A stretch of 64,000 bases of DNA from Mumia sp. ZJ1417 (GTDB lineage: Bacteria > Actinomycetota > Actinomycetes > Propionibacteriales > Nocardioidaceae). The notes under the pieces were generated by a model. It had not been told where the DNA came from, did not search any database, and was given only the letters and a program-made list of their open reading frames with translations. The DNA is taken from positions 3,782,001-3,846,000 of the forward strand of contig NZ_CP059901.1 in NCBI RefSeq assembly GCF_014127285.1. Reading direction: 5' to 3'. Position numbers and translations under genes: made by a program. Below are positions 29,267 through 39,304 of the stretch, one piece after another. Position 1 is the stretch's first letter; each line of letters opens with the position of its first letter.

Positions 29267-29983
29267 CTACCGGGCGATCCCTTCGATGCTCCCTCTCACG
29301 AAGTCGCCGAACTCCCGGTGCCCGTCGCGCGTGAGGTGCAGCCCGTCCTCGAGGTAGGCCAGGTCGAGCCCGACCGCCGAGACGTACGAGGCGCCGTGGG
29401 CCTCGGCCAGTCTGGCGAGGTCGGCGTCGACGCGCTGCACACCCGCCTCACGGGCAGGGGCGACTGCCGGACCGACCACGACGACGGGCAGCCCCTCGAC
29501 CGCACGCATCACCCGCGCGAAGCCTGCTCGTACGGCCTCCAGCGGCTGGTCGACGTCGTTGAGCCCACCTTGGACGAGCACGAGGTCGGCACCGCCGGCC
29601 ACGGCGCGCGCGGCCCGCCCGGCGAACCACGAGCCTTCGCACGAGCTCGCGTACCGGCTGAAGCCCGACCCGGAGAACGCGTCGACGTGGACCTGGCCGG
29701 ACAGCCGGGCGGTCCATGCGTCACCGGCATCGTCGAGCCCTCGGCCCGCCGACCACGAGTCACCGATCACGACGACCCGCTGGCCGACCGCGGACGGCAC
29801 CGCCGCGCGGCGCGCCTCCGACTCCGCGGTGAACCGCTCGCACCGCGCGGCGTCGGCACGGCCCCCGCCGAGCTCCAGGAGCAGCACACCGCTCAGCAGC
29901 GTGAGCACGAGCACTGCCGCGACCCGCATCCGCCACGACGCGTCGAGCAGGCGCGGTCGGGCAGCACGGAGGACTCTCACCAC
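29267..29983 (-). CDS. Membrane-anchored SGNH/GDSL hydrolase
   Basis: 238 residues from GTG 29983 (GTG 29980 alternative); the open frame further upstream lacks similarity. One N-terminal transmembrane helix or signal anchor (MRVAAVLVLTLLSGVLLLELG) is followed by the SGNH blocks: VVIGDSWSAGRGL (catalytic Ser), a Gly-containing block, QGGLNDV (Asn) and DGLHLTRDGH (Asp and His). The catalytic set is complete, so it should be an active extracytoplasmic esterase or lipase-like deacetylase. Substrate unknown. Confidence 0.85.
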   Translation of the reverse strand: MVRVLRAARPRLLDASWRMRVAAVLVLTLLSGVLLLELGGGRADAARCERFTAESEARRAAVPSAVGQRVVVIGDSWSAGRGLDDAGDAWTARLSGQVHVDAFSGSGFSRYASSCEGSWFAGRAARAVAGGADLVLVQGGLNDVDQPLEAVRAGFARVMRAVEGLPVVVVGPAVAPAREAGVQRVDADLARLAEAHGASYVSAVGLDLAYLEDGLHLTRDGHREFGDFVRGSIEGIAR

Positions 29984-30029
29984 TCCATGATCCCTCGCGC
30001 GCGGCCCTGAGGGGCCAGAACCGCGACGG

Positions 30030-30380
30030 TCAGGCCACGTAGACCTTGCGCAGCGTCTCGCGGACCTCCCACACCGTACGGTCGCCGGCGTACAGACGTG
30101 CGGTGACGCCGGGACGCAGCTCGAGAGCGCTGCCGTCCTCAAAGCGCACGGTTGCGTCTCCGGACAGCACGACGAACACCTCGTCGATCTCGGTGTCGCG
30201 CACGGCGCCCGCGGTGATCTCCCAGAGGCCGACCGAGAGGTCACCGAACGTCGCGAGTGCCGTCGACGCGACGGCCGGGGTCCCGTGCACGACGTCGGCC
30301 GGGTCGAGGGCGCCGGGCTGCAGGGGGTGCGCCTCGACGTCCCCAGACAGAAGCCGCGCGGCCGCCCATTCGCCCGTCAC
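30030..30380 (-). CDS. Small cupin-domain protein
   Basis: 116 residues from GTG 30380, which overlaps the stop of the FAD oxidoreductase (GTGA). The beta-barrel shows the segments VGLWEITAGAVRDTEIDEVFVVLSGDATVRFEDGS and LRPGVTARLYAGDRTVWEVRETLRKVYV. The usual metal-binding His pairs are mostly absent (only a Glu-x-x-Glu in the first motif), so it may bind metal weakly or not at all. Coupling to the oxidoreductase ties it to amine catabolism, as in puu-type clusters. Confidence 0.82.
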   Translation of the reverse strand: MTGEWAAARLLSGDVEAHPLQPGALDPADVVHGTPAVASTALATFGDLSVGLWEITAGAVRDTEIDEVFVVLSGDATVRFEDGSALELRPGVTARLYAGDRTVWEVRETLRKVYVA

Positions 30381-31792
30381 GAGTCGAACCCCAGGCCGAC
30401 GGCGTCCATCGCCCGCAGCCACGCGTTGCGTACGCCCTCGTGGTGGTCGGCGCGATCGAGCGACCACCGCGTCAGGTTGATGCCGACCGCGGCGGCAGGC
30501 TCCGGCGGGAACGGCAGAGGCTTCTTGCGGACCATCTCGACCTCGGTCCGCGGCGTCCGCTCGCCGGCCAGCCGGTCGAGCATCACGTCGGCCGCGAAGT
30601 GGGTCGCGGCGACACCGAGTCCGGTGAAGCCGGCCGCGTACGCGACCCGCCCCTGCTTCGCGAGTCCGAAGAACGCGCAGAACCGCGTCGACGTGTCGAT
30701 GGCGCCTGCCCACCGGTGGGTGAAGCCGATGCCCTCGAGCTGCGGGAACGTCGTGAGGAAGTGCGACGCGAGCGTCCGATAGGTCTCAGGCCGGTGCTCG
30801 TACGCCGATCGGACCTTGCCGCCGTAGTGATAGACCGCGTCGTAGCCGCCGAACAGGATCCGGCCGTCCGCAGACTGCCGGTAGTAGTGGAACTGGTTCG
30901 CCATGTCGCTGACGCCCTGCCGGTTGTCCCAGCCGATCGCGTCGCGCTGGGCGGCGGTCAGCGGCTCGGTCATCAGCGCGTAGTCGTAGACCGGCACGGT
31001 GAACAGGTCGTACCGCGGGAGCAACGACGGGAACACGTTCGTCGCGAGCGCCACCCGGTCCGCCCGCACCGAACCGCGCGGCGTCCGTACGAGCACCGGC
31101 CCGCGGCGCCCGGACGTCTCCAGCGACTCGGCAGCGCTGTACTCGAAGATCTCGACGCCGAGACCCGCCGCGACGCGAGCGAGCTCCTTGGCGAGCTTCG
31201 CCGGGTGCAGCATCGCCGTCGAGTCGCGGTGCCAGACGCCGGCGAGGTACGTCGGGCTGTCGACCTGCGCCCGTACGGCGTCGGTGTCCAGGAATTCGCC
31301 GGACCCCTCCTCGAGCCACGCCACCTGGTGCGGTTCCACGGCGACGTCGAGCGACCCCGTGCGCTCCAGGTCGCAGTCGATGCCGAGCGCGTCGACCGCC
31401 TTGCACAGCGACTCGAGGTTGTCCTGCCCCAGCCGCTCGAGCGTGTCGTACTCGTCGGGCCAGCGTGACCGGCCGTTCTCCTCGCCGTGCGTGAGGCTCG
31501 CGTCGCAGAAGCCGCCGTTGCGCCCGGACGCGGCCCAGCCGACCGTCTGCGCCTCCAGGACGGCGACGCGCGTGCCAGGGTTGCGCAGCTTGGCCTTCAC
31601 CGCCGTCCACAGGCCCGTGTAGCCGCCCCCGACGACGAGCAGGTCGGTCGTGTGCGCACCGGCCAGCGGCGGGTACGCGACGGTGTCACCGACGTCGTCG
31701 AGCCAGAAGCAGCCGTCGCGCGTCGCCTCGAGCGACGCGTCGACGATTGCTGCGGGCGGTGCGAGTCGCTCGAAGACGGTCGACCGCACCAT
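30377..31792 (-). CDS. FAD-dependent amine oxidoreductase (DadA/PuuB-like)
   Basis: 471 residues from ATG 31792, two bases after the aminotransferase stop. The dinucleotide fold is TDLLVVGGGYTGLWTAVKAKLRNPGTRVAVLEAQTVGWAASGRNGGFCD, the GRNGGF motif being typical of the gamma-glutamylputrescine oxidase group. FHYYRQSADGRILFGGYDAVYHYGG and the C-terminal GFTGLGVAATHFAADVMLDRLAGE complete it. It probably oxidises an amine or N-substituted amino acid made or consumed by the neighbouring aminotransferase. Confidence 0.88.
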   Translation of the reverse strand: MVRSTVFERLAPPAAIVDASLEATRDGCFWLDDVGDTVAYPPLAGAHTTDLLVVGGGYTGLWTAVKAKLRNPGTRVAVLEAQTVGWAASGRNGGFCDASLTHGEENGRSRWPDEYDTLERLGQDNLESLCKAVDALGIDCDLERTGSLDVAVEPHQVAWLEEGSGEFLDTDAVRAQVDSPTYLAGVWHRDSTAMLHPAKLAKELARVAAGLGVEIFEYSAAESLETSGRRGPVLVRTPRGSVRADRVALATNVFPSLLPRYDLFTVPVYDYALMTEPLTAAQRDAIGWDNRQGVSDMANQFHYYRQSADGRILFGGYDAVYHYGGKVRSAYEHRPETYRTLASHFLTTFPQLEGIGFTHRWAGAIDTSTRFCAFFGLAKQGRVAYAAGFTGLGVAATHFAADVMLDRLAGERTPRTEVEMVRKKPLPFPPEPAAAVGINLTRWSLDRADHHEGVRNAWLRAMDAVGLGFDS

Positions 31793-31794
31793 GG

Positions 31795-33120
31795 CTAACG
31801 CGCCACGTGGGCGTCGCCGACGGACAGGGCCTCGTCGAGGATCCGCAGGCCGTCGCGCGCGTCGTCGTGGCCGATGTTGAGCGCGGGGACCACGTGGATG
31901 CGGTTGTAGTTGACGAACGGGAGCAGCCCGTTCTTCTTGCACGCGGCCACGATCTCGTTCATCGCCGGGCTCGAGCCGCCGTACGGAGCCAGCGGCTCGC
32001 GCGTCTGCGGGTCGGCGACCAGCTCCAGCGCCCAGAAGGCCCCGATGCCGCGGACCTCGCCGACACACGCGTGCTTCGCGGCGATCTCGGCGAGACCGGG
32101 TCCGAGGACGTCGGTCCCGAGCGTCGCCGCCGCCTCGACGATGCGCTCGTCCTTCATCGTCTCGAGCGTCGCGACGGCGGCCGCGCACGCGAGCGGGTGG
32201 CCCGAGTACGTCAGGCCGCCGGGGTAGACGCGCTCGGCGAACGTGTCGTAGATCGGCTCGGAGATGATGACGCCACCGAGCGGGACATAACCCGAGGTGA
32301 TGCCCTTGGCGAAGGTGATCAGGTCGGGCTTCGCGTCGTACAGGTCGAGCGCGAACCACGTGCCCGTACGCCCGAAGCCGGCCATGACCTCGTCGGCGAT
32401 CCAGACGATCCCATAGCGGTCGCAGATCTCGCGCACACCCTCGAGGTAGCCCGGCGGCGGCGGCATGATGCCGGCGGTCCCGGGGATGGTCTCGAGGATG
32501 ATCGCGGCGATCGTGGCCGGACCCTCCATCTGGATCGTGTGCTCGAGGTGGGCGAGGGCGCGCTCGCACTCCAGGGCCTCAGTCGTCGCGTGGAACTCCG
32601 AGCGGTAGAGGAACGGCCCGAAGAAGTGGACCACTCCGTCGGCGGCGTAGTCGTTCGGCCAGCGCCGCGGGTCACCGGTGAGGTTGACCGCCGTCTGTGT
32701 CCCGCCGTGGTACGACCGGTAGCGGCTCAGCACCTTGCGGCGGCCGGTGTGCAGCCGCGCCATGCGGACCGCGTGCTCGACGGCGTCGGCGCCGCCGTTG
32801 GTGAAGAAGACGCGGTCCATCCCCTCGGGAGCGAGCTCGGCGATGAGGTGCGCGGCCTGCGAGCGGGCCGCGTTGGCGTGCTGCGGCGCGATCGTGCACA
32901 GCGTCGCCGCCTGGTCCTGGATCGCCTTCACGACGCGCGGGTGCTGGTGGCCGATGTTGGTGTAGACCAGCTGCGACGAGAAGTCGAGGTAGCGCTGGCC
33001 CTGGTCGTCGACGAGGTAGCTCCCCTCGGCGCTCTCGACAACCATCGGCGTCAGCGCCGCCTGCGCCGACCACGAGTGGAAGACGTGCGCGCGGTCGAGC
33101 TCGTACGTGCGGTTGCTCAT
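31795..33120 (-). CDS. Class III (omega) aminotransferase
   Basis: 441 residues from ATG 33120. PLP-fold landmarks: FTNGGADAVEHAVRMARLHTGRRKVLSRYRSYHGGT, GIVWIADEVMAGFGRTGTWFALD, and the PLP lysine in LITFAKGITSGYVPLGGVI. Members convert putrescine, beta-alanine, GABA or similar amines. It sits between mmsA and the FAD oxidoreductase on one strand, so the operon runs mmsA, aminotransferase, oxidoreductase, cupin. MmsA would take the malonic semialdehyde made from beta-alanine, which makes beta-alanine one attractive substrate (inference). Confidence 0.92.
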   Translation of the reverse strand: MSNRTYELDRAHVFHSWSAQAALTPMVVESAEGSYLVDDQGQRYLDFSSQLVYTNIGHQHPRVVKAIQDQAATLCTIAPQHANAARSQAAHLIAELAPEGMDRVFFTNGGADAVEHAVRMARLHTGRRKVLSRYRSYHGGTQTAVNLTGDPRRWPNDYAADGVVHFFGPFLYRSEFHATTEALECERALAHLEHTIQMEGPATIAAIILETIPGTAGIMPPPPGYLEGVREICDRYGIVWIADEVMAGFGRTGTWFALDLYDAKPDLITFAKGITSGYVPLGGVIISEPIYDTFAERVYPGGLTYSGHPLACAAAVATLETMKDERIVEAAATLGTDVLGPGLAEIAAKHACVGEVRGIGAFWALELVADPQTREPLAPYGGSSPAMNEIVAACKKNGLLPFVNYNRIHVVPALNIGHDDARDGLRILDEALSVGDAHVAR

Positions 33121-33131
33121 CGAGATCCTTT

Positions 33132-33172
33132 CGCTGGTTGAGCTCTGTCGCTGGTTGAGCTCTGTCGAAACC
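33132..33172. repeat. Tandem 17-bp repeat of the dispersed GGTTGAGC family
   Basis: The unit CGCTGGTTGAGCTCTGT occurs twice in a row (33132-33148, 33149-33165) and is followed by CGAAACC. It fills nearly all of the 55-nt gap between mmsA and the aminotransferase, within an otherwise tight operon. It shares its core with the sequence inserted in hppD at 4256-4307. Confidence 0.8.
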
Positions 33173-33175
33173 CGC

Positions 33176-34696
<1,521 letters not shown>

Positions 34697-34728
34697 GGGT
34701 ACGAGCGTGAGCCCGCAGGCCCCCGTAC

Positions 34729-34750
34729 GGCAACTGACGATGTGTCACCG
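34729..34750 (-). promoter_or_regulatory. Shared 22-bp upstream element of the amine locus, copy 1
   Basis: Read towards mmsA, it is CGGTGACACATCGTCAGTTGCC. The copy before the dehydrogenase at 37727 matches it at 18 of 22 positions and sits at nearly the same distance from the start (32 and 30 nt), in the same orientation. GACA-N10-TGTC symmetry in copy 2 suggests a protein-binding site. The PucR regulator between the two genes is the natural candidate. Confidence 0.55.
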
Positions 34751-34786
34751 ACAACCTCCCGCAGGAGACGGACTGTCCGGCGCAGC

Positions 34787-35797
34787 TCACCGGCGCGGGA
34801 GGCCACGCTCCACCATGAAAGCGACGGCAGGATTCATCCGTACAGGAATGAGCTCGGTCGAGGGATGTTCGTTCGCCCACACACGGAAGAGCTCATCGAC
34901 AAACCCCTGACCGACCATGTCCACACGGTCGAAGTCCAGCTCCACCTGATCGAACTCCTCCAGTCCGACCGCAAGCCGCTTCGCTTCGCTCCGACTCACG
35001 AACTCCGAGCCGATCTCGAACAGCTCGATCACGGGCCTCGATCGGGCGAACTCATGATTCGTCGTGAACTCGGCGAAGACCTCAGCGAGATGACGCTCGG
35101 TCGCGAGCGCGATCGCGAGCCTGACGGTCGTCCCTGTCACCACCTCGGAGATCCCGACCCTGATGTCGTCGCGCAGGTTGTCGACGAACCAGCGCAGACC
35201 GTTGCTCGCCAGTTCGAACGTGTCGACCGCCTTGGAGGTGAAGAAGATGCCCTCCCCCGTGTGCGCCTCGCTCATCGTCGTCCGCTTCCCCTTGGTCAGC
35301 TCGGCGATCGAAGCGAAGAGGTCAGGGAGCTCGAACGAGTCCCGGAGATGCGCCAGCGTGCCGACCCCGTCATCGGCAATCTCGATCCACAGGACACCGC
35401 CGTCGATCCCCACCTGCACGTCGACGTGACACCCGCTCGAGTGATCGATGGCATTGTTGAGGATCTCGGTGAAGGCATAGCCAGCGATCACACGGGCACG
35501 CGGCAGCGACTCGAGCTCGCCGAGCGTGAGGCGGACATCGCGCCAGACGAGATCCTCGGCCAGGTCGGCCAGGTCGAGCCTCTGGCGTGACCGAGGCACT
35601 CTCGCACGGTCAGGGACCACTTCTGCCAGGCGATGAGCGCGGTACGACGCGACTGCGAGGGCCCGATCGAACCGTCGATGCCCGCCGGCTGTCCGCACCG
35701 AGGGGATCACTTCTGCGTCAGCCAACTGCCGCACGCGGCTCACCGACAGCCCGAGAAGCCGCGAAAGCGCACCGATGCCGAGGACCTCTCGATCCAC
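34787..35797 (-). CDS. HTH - GHKL ATPase - DUF4325 (STAS-like) fusion regulator
   Basis: 336 residues from ATG 35797. Domain 1 (about 1-55) is a MerR/excisionase helix-turn-helix (IGALSRLLGLSVSRVRQLADAEVIPSVRTAGGHRRF). Domain 2 (about 85-225) is a GHKL ATPase with N box FTEILNNAIDHS, G1 box IADDGVG and a glycine loop AHTGEGIFFTSKAVD. Domain 3 (about 230-336) matches DUF4325, the STAS-like fold (VELDFDRVDMVGQGFVDELFRVWANEH). This is a single-chain combination of DNA binding with anti-sigma-like kinase and antagonist-like parts. It sits alone between mmsA and the divergent pucR. Function unknown. Confidence 0.8.
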   Translation of the reverse strand: MDREVLGIGALSRLLGLSVSRVRQLADAEVIPSVRTAGGHRRFDRALAVASYRAHRLAEVVPDRARVPRSRQRLDLADLAEDLVWRDVRLTLGELESLPRARVIAGYAFTEILNNAIDHSSGCHVDVQVGIDGGVLWIEIADDGVGTLAHLRDSFELPDLFASIAELTKGKRTTMSEAHTGEGIFFTSKAVDTFELASNGLRWFVDNLRDDIRVGISEVVTGTTVRLAIALATERHLAEVFAEFTTNHEFARSRPVIELFEIGSEFVSRSEAKRLAVGLEEFDQVELDFDRVDMVGQGFVDELFRVWANEHPSTELIPVRMNPAVAFMVERGLPRR

Positions 35798-35921
35798 TGC
35801 CTACCTCCCTGCGGAATCTACATCTGGGGACTTTTCCTCGGCCAAACCTCCACATACGCGCGCGACCAGCGCTGACCACCGACGATCCGTCGCCCCTCTC
35901 ACGCGCGGCGGCGACGAACCG

Positions 35922-35936
35922 TACGCTGATCCCGTG
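35922..35936 (+). promoter_or_regulatory. Candidate leaderless promoter of pucR-type gene
   Basis: TACGCT (35922-35927) is 6 nt before GTG 35934, and there is no Shine-Dalgarno sequence. The 136-nt spacer 35798-35933 carries nothing else that I recognise; the -35 is unclear. Confidence 0.4.
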
Positions 35937-37553
35937 CCTCTCCCGACCTTGCGCGCCGTCCTCGCCTCGGACGCCGTCCGCGCCGCCAAGCCCGAGGTCC
36001 TGTCCGGTGCGGACCGGCTCGACCGCCCTGTGCGCTGGGTCCACGTGAGCGAGGTGCGCGAGGTGACCGGGCTGCTCACCGGCGGCGAGCTGCTGCTCTC
36101 GACCGGGCTGGCGATGCGCGGCGGCGGCAAGGACGCCGCGGCGTACGTGGCCGATCTCGTCGAGGCCGGTGCAACCGGTCTGATCGTCGAGGTCGGCGAC
36201 TCGTTCCCGGAGGTCCCCCTCGCCGCGCTTCGCGTGGCTCGCGAGCGCCGCTTCCCCGTGATCGCCCTGCGGCGCAAGACCCGCTTCGTCGAGATCACCG
36301 AGCAGGTGCACCGCGCGATCGTCGCCGAGCAGTACGAGCGGGTCGACTTCGCGCGACGGGTGCACGAGCGGTTCACCGCACTCAGCCTCGAAGGCGCCGG
36401 CGCGCAGGCGATCGTCGAGGCGACCGCCGAGCTCGCCGGATCCTCCGTCGTCCTGGAGGACCTCTCCCGGCACGTCGTCGCGTACGCGGCCGTCGGCCGG
36501 CCAGCCAGCGGTCTGCTCAAGGACTGGGAGAAGCGCTCCCGCCTCGTTGCTCCCACCGGGACCGCGGGGCTGACCGGACCTGAGGGATGGATGGTGACGC
36601 CGGTCGGGCTCCAGCAGCGCTGGGGCAGGCTCGTCGTCGTCAACCCCGCGTCCGACCAGGCACGTCTGGCGATGGTCCTCGAACGCGCCGCGCAGGCGCT
36701 CGAGCTCGGCCGGATGGCGGAGAGCGACAGGTTCGGGATCGCCCACCAGGCGCAGGGCGGCTTCCTCTCCGAGCTGGCCGACGGTCGCATCCGCGACGAC
36801 GCCGAAGCCGATGCCCGAGCGCGCTCACTCGGGCTGCCGCCCGCCGCCCCGTACGTCGCGCTCGTGGTGCGATCGGCGCCCCGCGGCACGAGCCCGACCG
36901 ACCCCGTCGCCGTCCACCGCCGCGCCCGCGGACTCCTCGAGCGCGTCGCCCAGGCGGCACGCACCGTACGGGTCCCCGTCCTCCTCGGCTCGCTCGGCCC
37001 GGCCGAGGTCGCCGTCCTCCTCGCCGCCGGCGGCCGCCCCGAAGACACCGCGCTGGAGGCGTTCGCCGATGCGTTGCACGCGCAGGTCCTGCGCCAACCC
37101 GACCTCGACGCCGTCGCCGTAGGCGCAGGCGAGCCGGCCGCCACTCTCCTCACCGCCGGCGCGAGCCTGCGGCACGCCCGGCACGTCGCCGAGGTCGCGC
37201 ACGCGCTCCCGCCCGGCCGTCGGCGCCCGTTCTTCCGCGCCCGTGACGTCCGCCTCCGGGGTCTCGTCGCCCTGCTGCACGACGACCCTCGGGTGCAGGC
37301 CTTCGCGGAGTCCGAGCTCGACCACCTGCTCGTCCACGAGGCCACGCACGACGACGGCATGCTCGCCCTGCTCCGCCAGTACCTCGCCGTCGGTGGCAAC
37401 AAGACCGAGCTCGCCCGGGTCAGCCACCGCAGCCGCCCCGCGCTCTACAAGCGTCTCCACCGGCTCGAGCAGATCCTCGAGGTCGACCTCGACGACCCCG
37501 ACTCCCGGCTGGCGCTCGGCGTCGCGCTGATGGTGCACGACCAGCGCCGCTGA
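35934..37553 (+). CDS. PucR-family transcriptional regulator
   Basis: 539 residues from GTG 35934; the open frame upstream has no similarity. The N-terminal PucR sensor domain (LRAVLASDAVRAAKPEVLSGADRLDRPVRWVHVSEVREVTGLLTGGELLLSTG) is followed by a GGDEF-like central region and the C-terminal CdaR-type HTH_30 (ALLRQYLAVGGNKTELARVSHRSRPALYKRLHRLEQIL). Such regulators control purine, amine or amino acid catabolism. Flanking genes on both sides are amine/aldehyde enzymes, so it probably governs both the mmsA operon and the dehydrogenase at 37727. Confidence 0.9.
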   Translation: MPLPTLRAVLASDAVRAAKPEVLSGADRLDRPVRWVHVSEVREVTGLLTGGELLLSTGLAMRGGGKDAAAYVADLVEAGATGLIVEVGDSFPEVPLAALRVARERRFPVIALRRKTRFVEITEQVHRAIVAEQYERVDFARRVHERFTALSLEGAGAQAIVEATAELAGSSVVLEDLSRHVVAYAAVGRPASGLLKDWEKRSRLVAPTGTAGLTGPEGWMVTPVGLQQRWGRLVVVNPASDQARLAMVLERAAQALELGRMAESDRFGIAHQAQGGFLSELADGRIRDDAEADARARSLGLPPAAPYVALVVRSAPRGTSPTDPVAVHRRARGLLERVAQAARTVRVPVLLGSLGPAEVAVLLAAGGRPEDTALEAFADALHAQVLRQPDLDAVAVGAGEPAATLLTAGASLRHARHVAEVAHALPPGRRRPFFRARDVRLRGLVALLHDDPRVQAFAESELDHLLVHEATHDDGMLALLRQYLAVGGNKTELARVSHRSRPALYKRLHRLEQILEVDLDDPDSRLALGVALMVHDQRR

Positions 37554-37674
37554 CTAAAGGACTGCGCATGGGCCGCAGCCTCCCGTAGCCGCTCCTGCTG
37601 GGGCTCGTCGCTCCGTTTCGATGAGAACGGCAGACGGTCCGACCGGCGACAGGACGTCACGGCGGACCTCGCCG

Positions 37675-37696
37675 CGGTGACACACCGGCTGTTGTC
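37675..37696 (+). promoter_or_regulatory. Shared 22-bp upstream element of the amine locus, copy 2
   Basis: CGGTGACACACCGGCTGTTGTC, 30 nt before ATG 37727. It is 18/22 identical to copy 1 (34729-34750) in the same orientation relative to its gene. GACA and TGTC flank 10 bases as an inverted repeat. The rest of the 173-nt spacer 37554-37726 shows nothing recognisable. Confidence 0.55.
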
Positions 37697-37726
37697 CGCG
37701 CCCGGATGTCGTGCTGGAATCGCCGC

Positions 37727-39232
37727 ATGACCGCACCGCGCGCCTTCGATCCCCGCAGCATCCCCGCCGGCCAGTACGTCGCAGGGCGCTTCCTCGACGG
37801 CTCCGGACCCGAGGACGTCGTGGTCACGAACCCGGCGACCGGCGAGGTGGTCCGGAGCTTCGCGTCGGCGACGCAGTCCGACGTCGACGACGCCGTGTCG
37901 GCGGCCGAGCAGGCGTATCCCGAGTGGTCCGGCGCGACGCCGGGTGAGCGCAGCGCGGCGATGCACGCCCTGGCGGCCCGCCTGGAGGAGATCGCGAGCG
38001 AGCTCGCCGCCGCCGAGACCCTCCAGACCGGCAAGTCGATCCGGATGTCGACGGAGTTCGACGTGCCCGGGACCATCGACAACACCGCCTTCTTCGCCGG
38101 CGCAGCGCGCAACCTCGAAGGCAAGGCCACCGGTCGCTACTCCCCCGACCATGCGTCGTCGATCCGCCGTGAGTCGCTCGGCGTCGTCGGCTCGATCGCC
38201 CCTTGGAACTACCCGCTCCAGATGGCGGCCTGGAAAGTCCTCCCCGCCATCGCCGCGGGAAACACGATCGTGCTCAAGCCCGCCGAGATCACGCCGTTCA
38301 CCTCCCTGATGTTCGCCCGCGCGGCAACCGAGGCAGGGATCCCGGACGGCGTCTTCAACGTGGTCAACGGTCCCGGCCGGTCGACGGGCACCGCACTCGT
38401 CGGCCACCCCGACGTCCGGATGGTCTCGTTCACCGGCTCCACCGCGGTCGGCAAGCAGATCGCGACGACCGCTGCGGCCTCGGTCAAGCGCGTCCACCTC
38501 GAGCTCGGCGGCAAGGCGCCGTTCGTGGTCTTCGACGACGCCGACCTCGAGGCCGCCGTCAGAGGCGCCGTCGCCGGCTCGCTCATCAACGGCGGTCAAG
38601 ACTGCACGGCGGCTACCCGGGCGTACGTGCACGCGAGCCGCTTCGACGACTTCGTGAACGGGGTGGCGGAGCTGATGCGCAAGGTCGTGATCGGCGATCC
38701 GACCGATCCTGCGACCGACCTCGGGGCGCTCAGCTCGGCGGCGCACCGCGACAAGGTGGCCGCGATGGTCGAGCGCGCCCGCGCCGCCGGCGCCGACGTG
38801 GTGTGCGGCGGCAGCGCGCCCGACCGCCCGGGCTTCTACTACGAGCCGACGTTGCTGACCGGGCTCCCGCAGGACGCGGAGGCCGTCCAGAACGAGATCT
38901 TCGGCCCCGTCCTGGTCGCGCTCCCCTTCGACTCCGACGACGAGGCGATCCGACTGGCGAACGACACTCCGTACGGGCTCGCCGCGTCGGCGTGGACCCG
39001 CGACGTCTATCGCGCGCAGCGGGCGGCGGCCGAGATCCAGGCAGGCTGCGTGTGGATCAACGACCACATCTCGATCGTGTCCGAGATGCCGCACGGCGGC
39101 TATAAGCAGTCCGGCTACGGCAAGGACATGAGCACCTACTCGTTCGACGAGTACACCCAGGCCAAGCACGTGATGCAGGACCTCACCGGCGAGCCGCGCA
39201 AGGGGTGGCACAGCACGGTCCTCACCGCATGA
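37727..39232 (+). CDS. Aminobutyraldehyde-type aldehyde dehydrogenase
   Basis: 501 residues from ATG 37727. ALDH landmarks: GSIAPWNYPLQMAAWKVLPAIAAGNTIVLKPAEITP, VSFTGSTAVGKQIA, the catalytic Glu in HLELGGKAPFVVFDDADLEAA and catalytic Cys in NGGQDCTAATRAYVH. The order of segments and NDHISIVSEMPHGGYKQSGYGKDMS at the end match gamma-aminobutyraldehyde dehydrogenases (PatD/Prr), which make GABA from putrescine-derived aldehyde. The substrate call is by resemblance and context. Confidence 0.85.
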   Translation: MTAPRAFDPRSIPAGQYVAGRFLDGSGPEDVVVTNPATGEVVRSFASATQSDVDDAVSAAEQAYPEWSGATPGERSAAMHALAARLEEIASELAAAETLQTGKSIRMSTEFDVPGTIDNTAFFAGAARNLEGKATGRYSPDHASSIRRESLGVVGSIAPWNYPLQMAAWKVLPAIAAGNTIVLKPAEITPFTSLMFARAATEAGIPDGVFNVVNGPGRSTGTALVGHPDVRMVSFTGSTAVGKQIATTAAASVKRVHLELGGKAPFVVFDDADLEAAVRGAVAGSLINGGQDCTAATRAYVHASRFDDFVNGVAELMRKVVIGDPTDPATDLGALSSAAHRDKVAAMVERARAAGADVVCGGSAPDRPGFYYEPTLLTGLPQDAEAVQNEIFGPVLVALPFDSDDEAIRLANDTPYGLAASAWTRDVYRAQRAAAEIQAGCVWINDHISIVSEMPHGGYKQSGYGKDMSTYSFDEYTQAKHVMQDLTGEPRKGWHSTVLTA

Positions 39233-39275
39233 CCTCTGACAGGAAAGTCGGCCCTTCCATAGATAGATAGATAAT

Positions 39276-39295
39276 CTACGGGTATCATCCCGTAG
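39276..39295. promoter_or_regulatory. Inverted repeat CTACGGG-N6-CCCGTAG before marR-type gene
   Basis: Perfect 7-bp arms (39276-39282 and 39289-39295) lie 9 nt before GTG 39305. TAATCT (39272-39277) overlaps the left arm and is a possible -10. TAGATAGATAGATA repeats precede it. An autoregulatory site for the MarR protein is the simplest reading. Confidence 0.55.
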
Positions 39296-39304
39296 CATGA
39301 GCCC

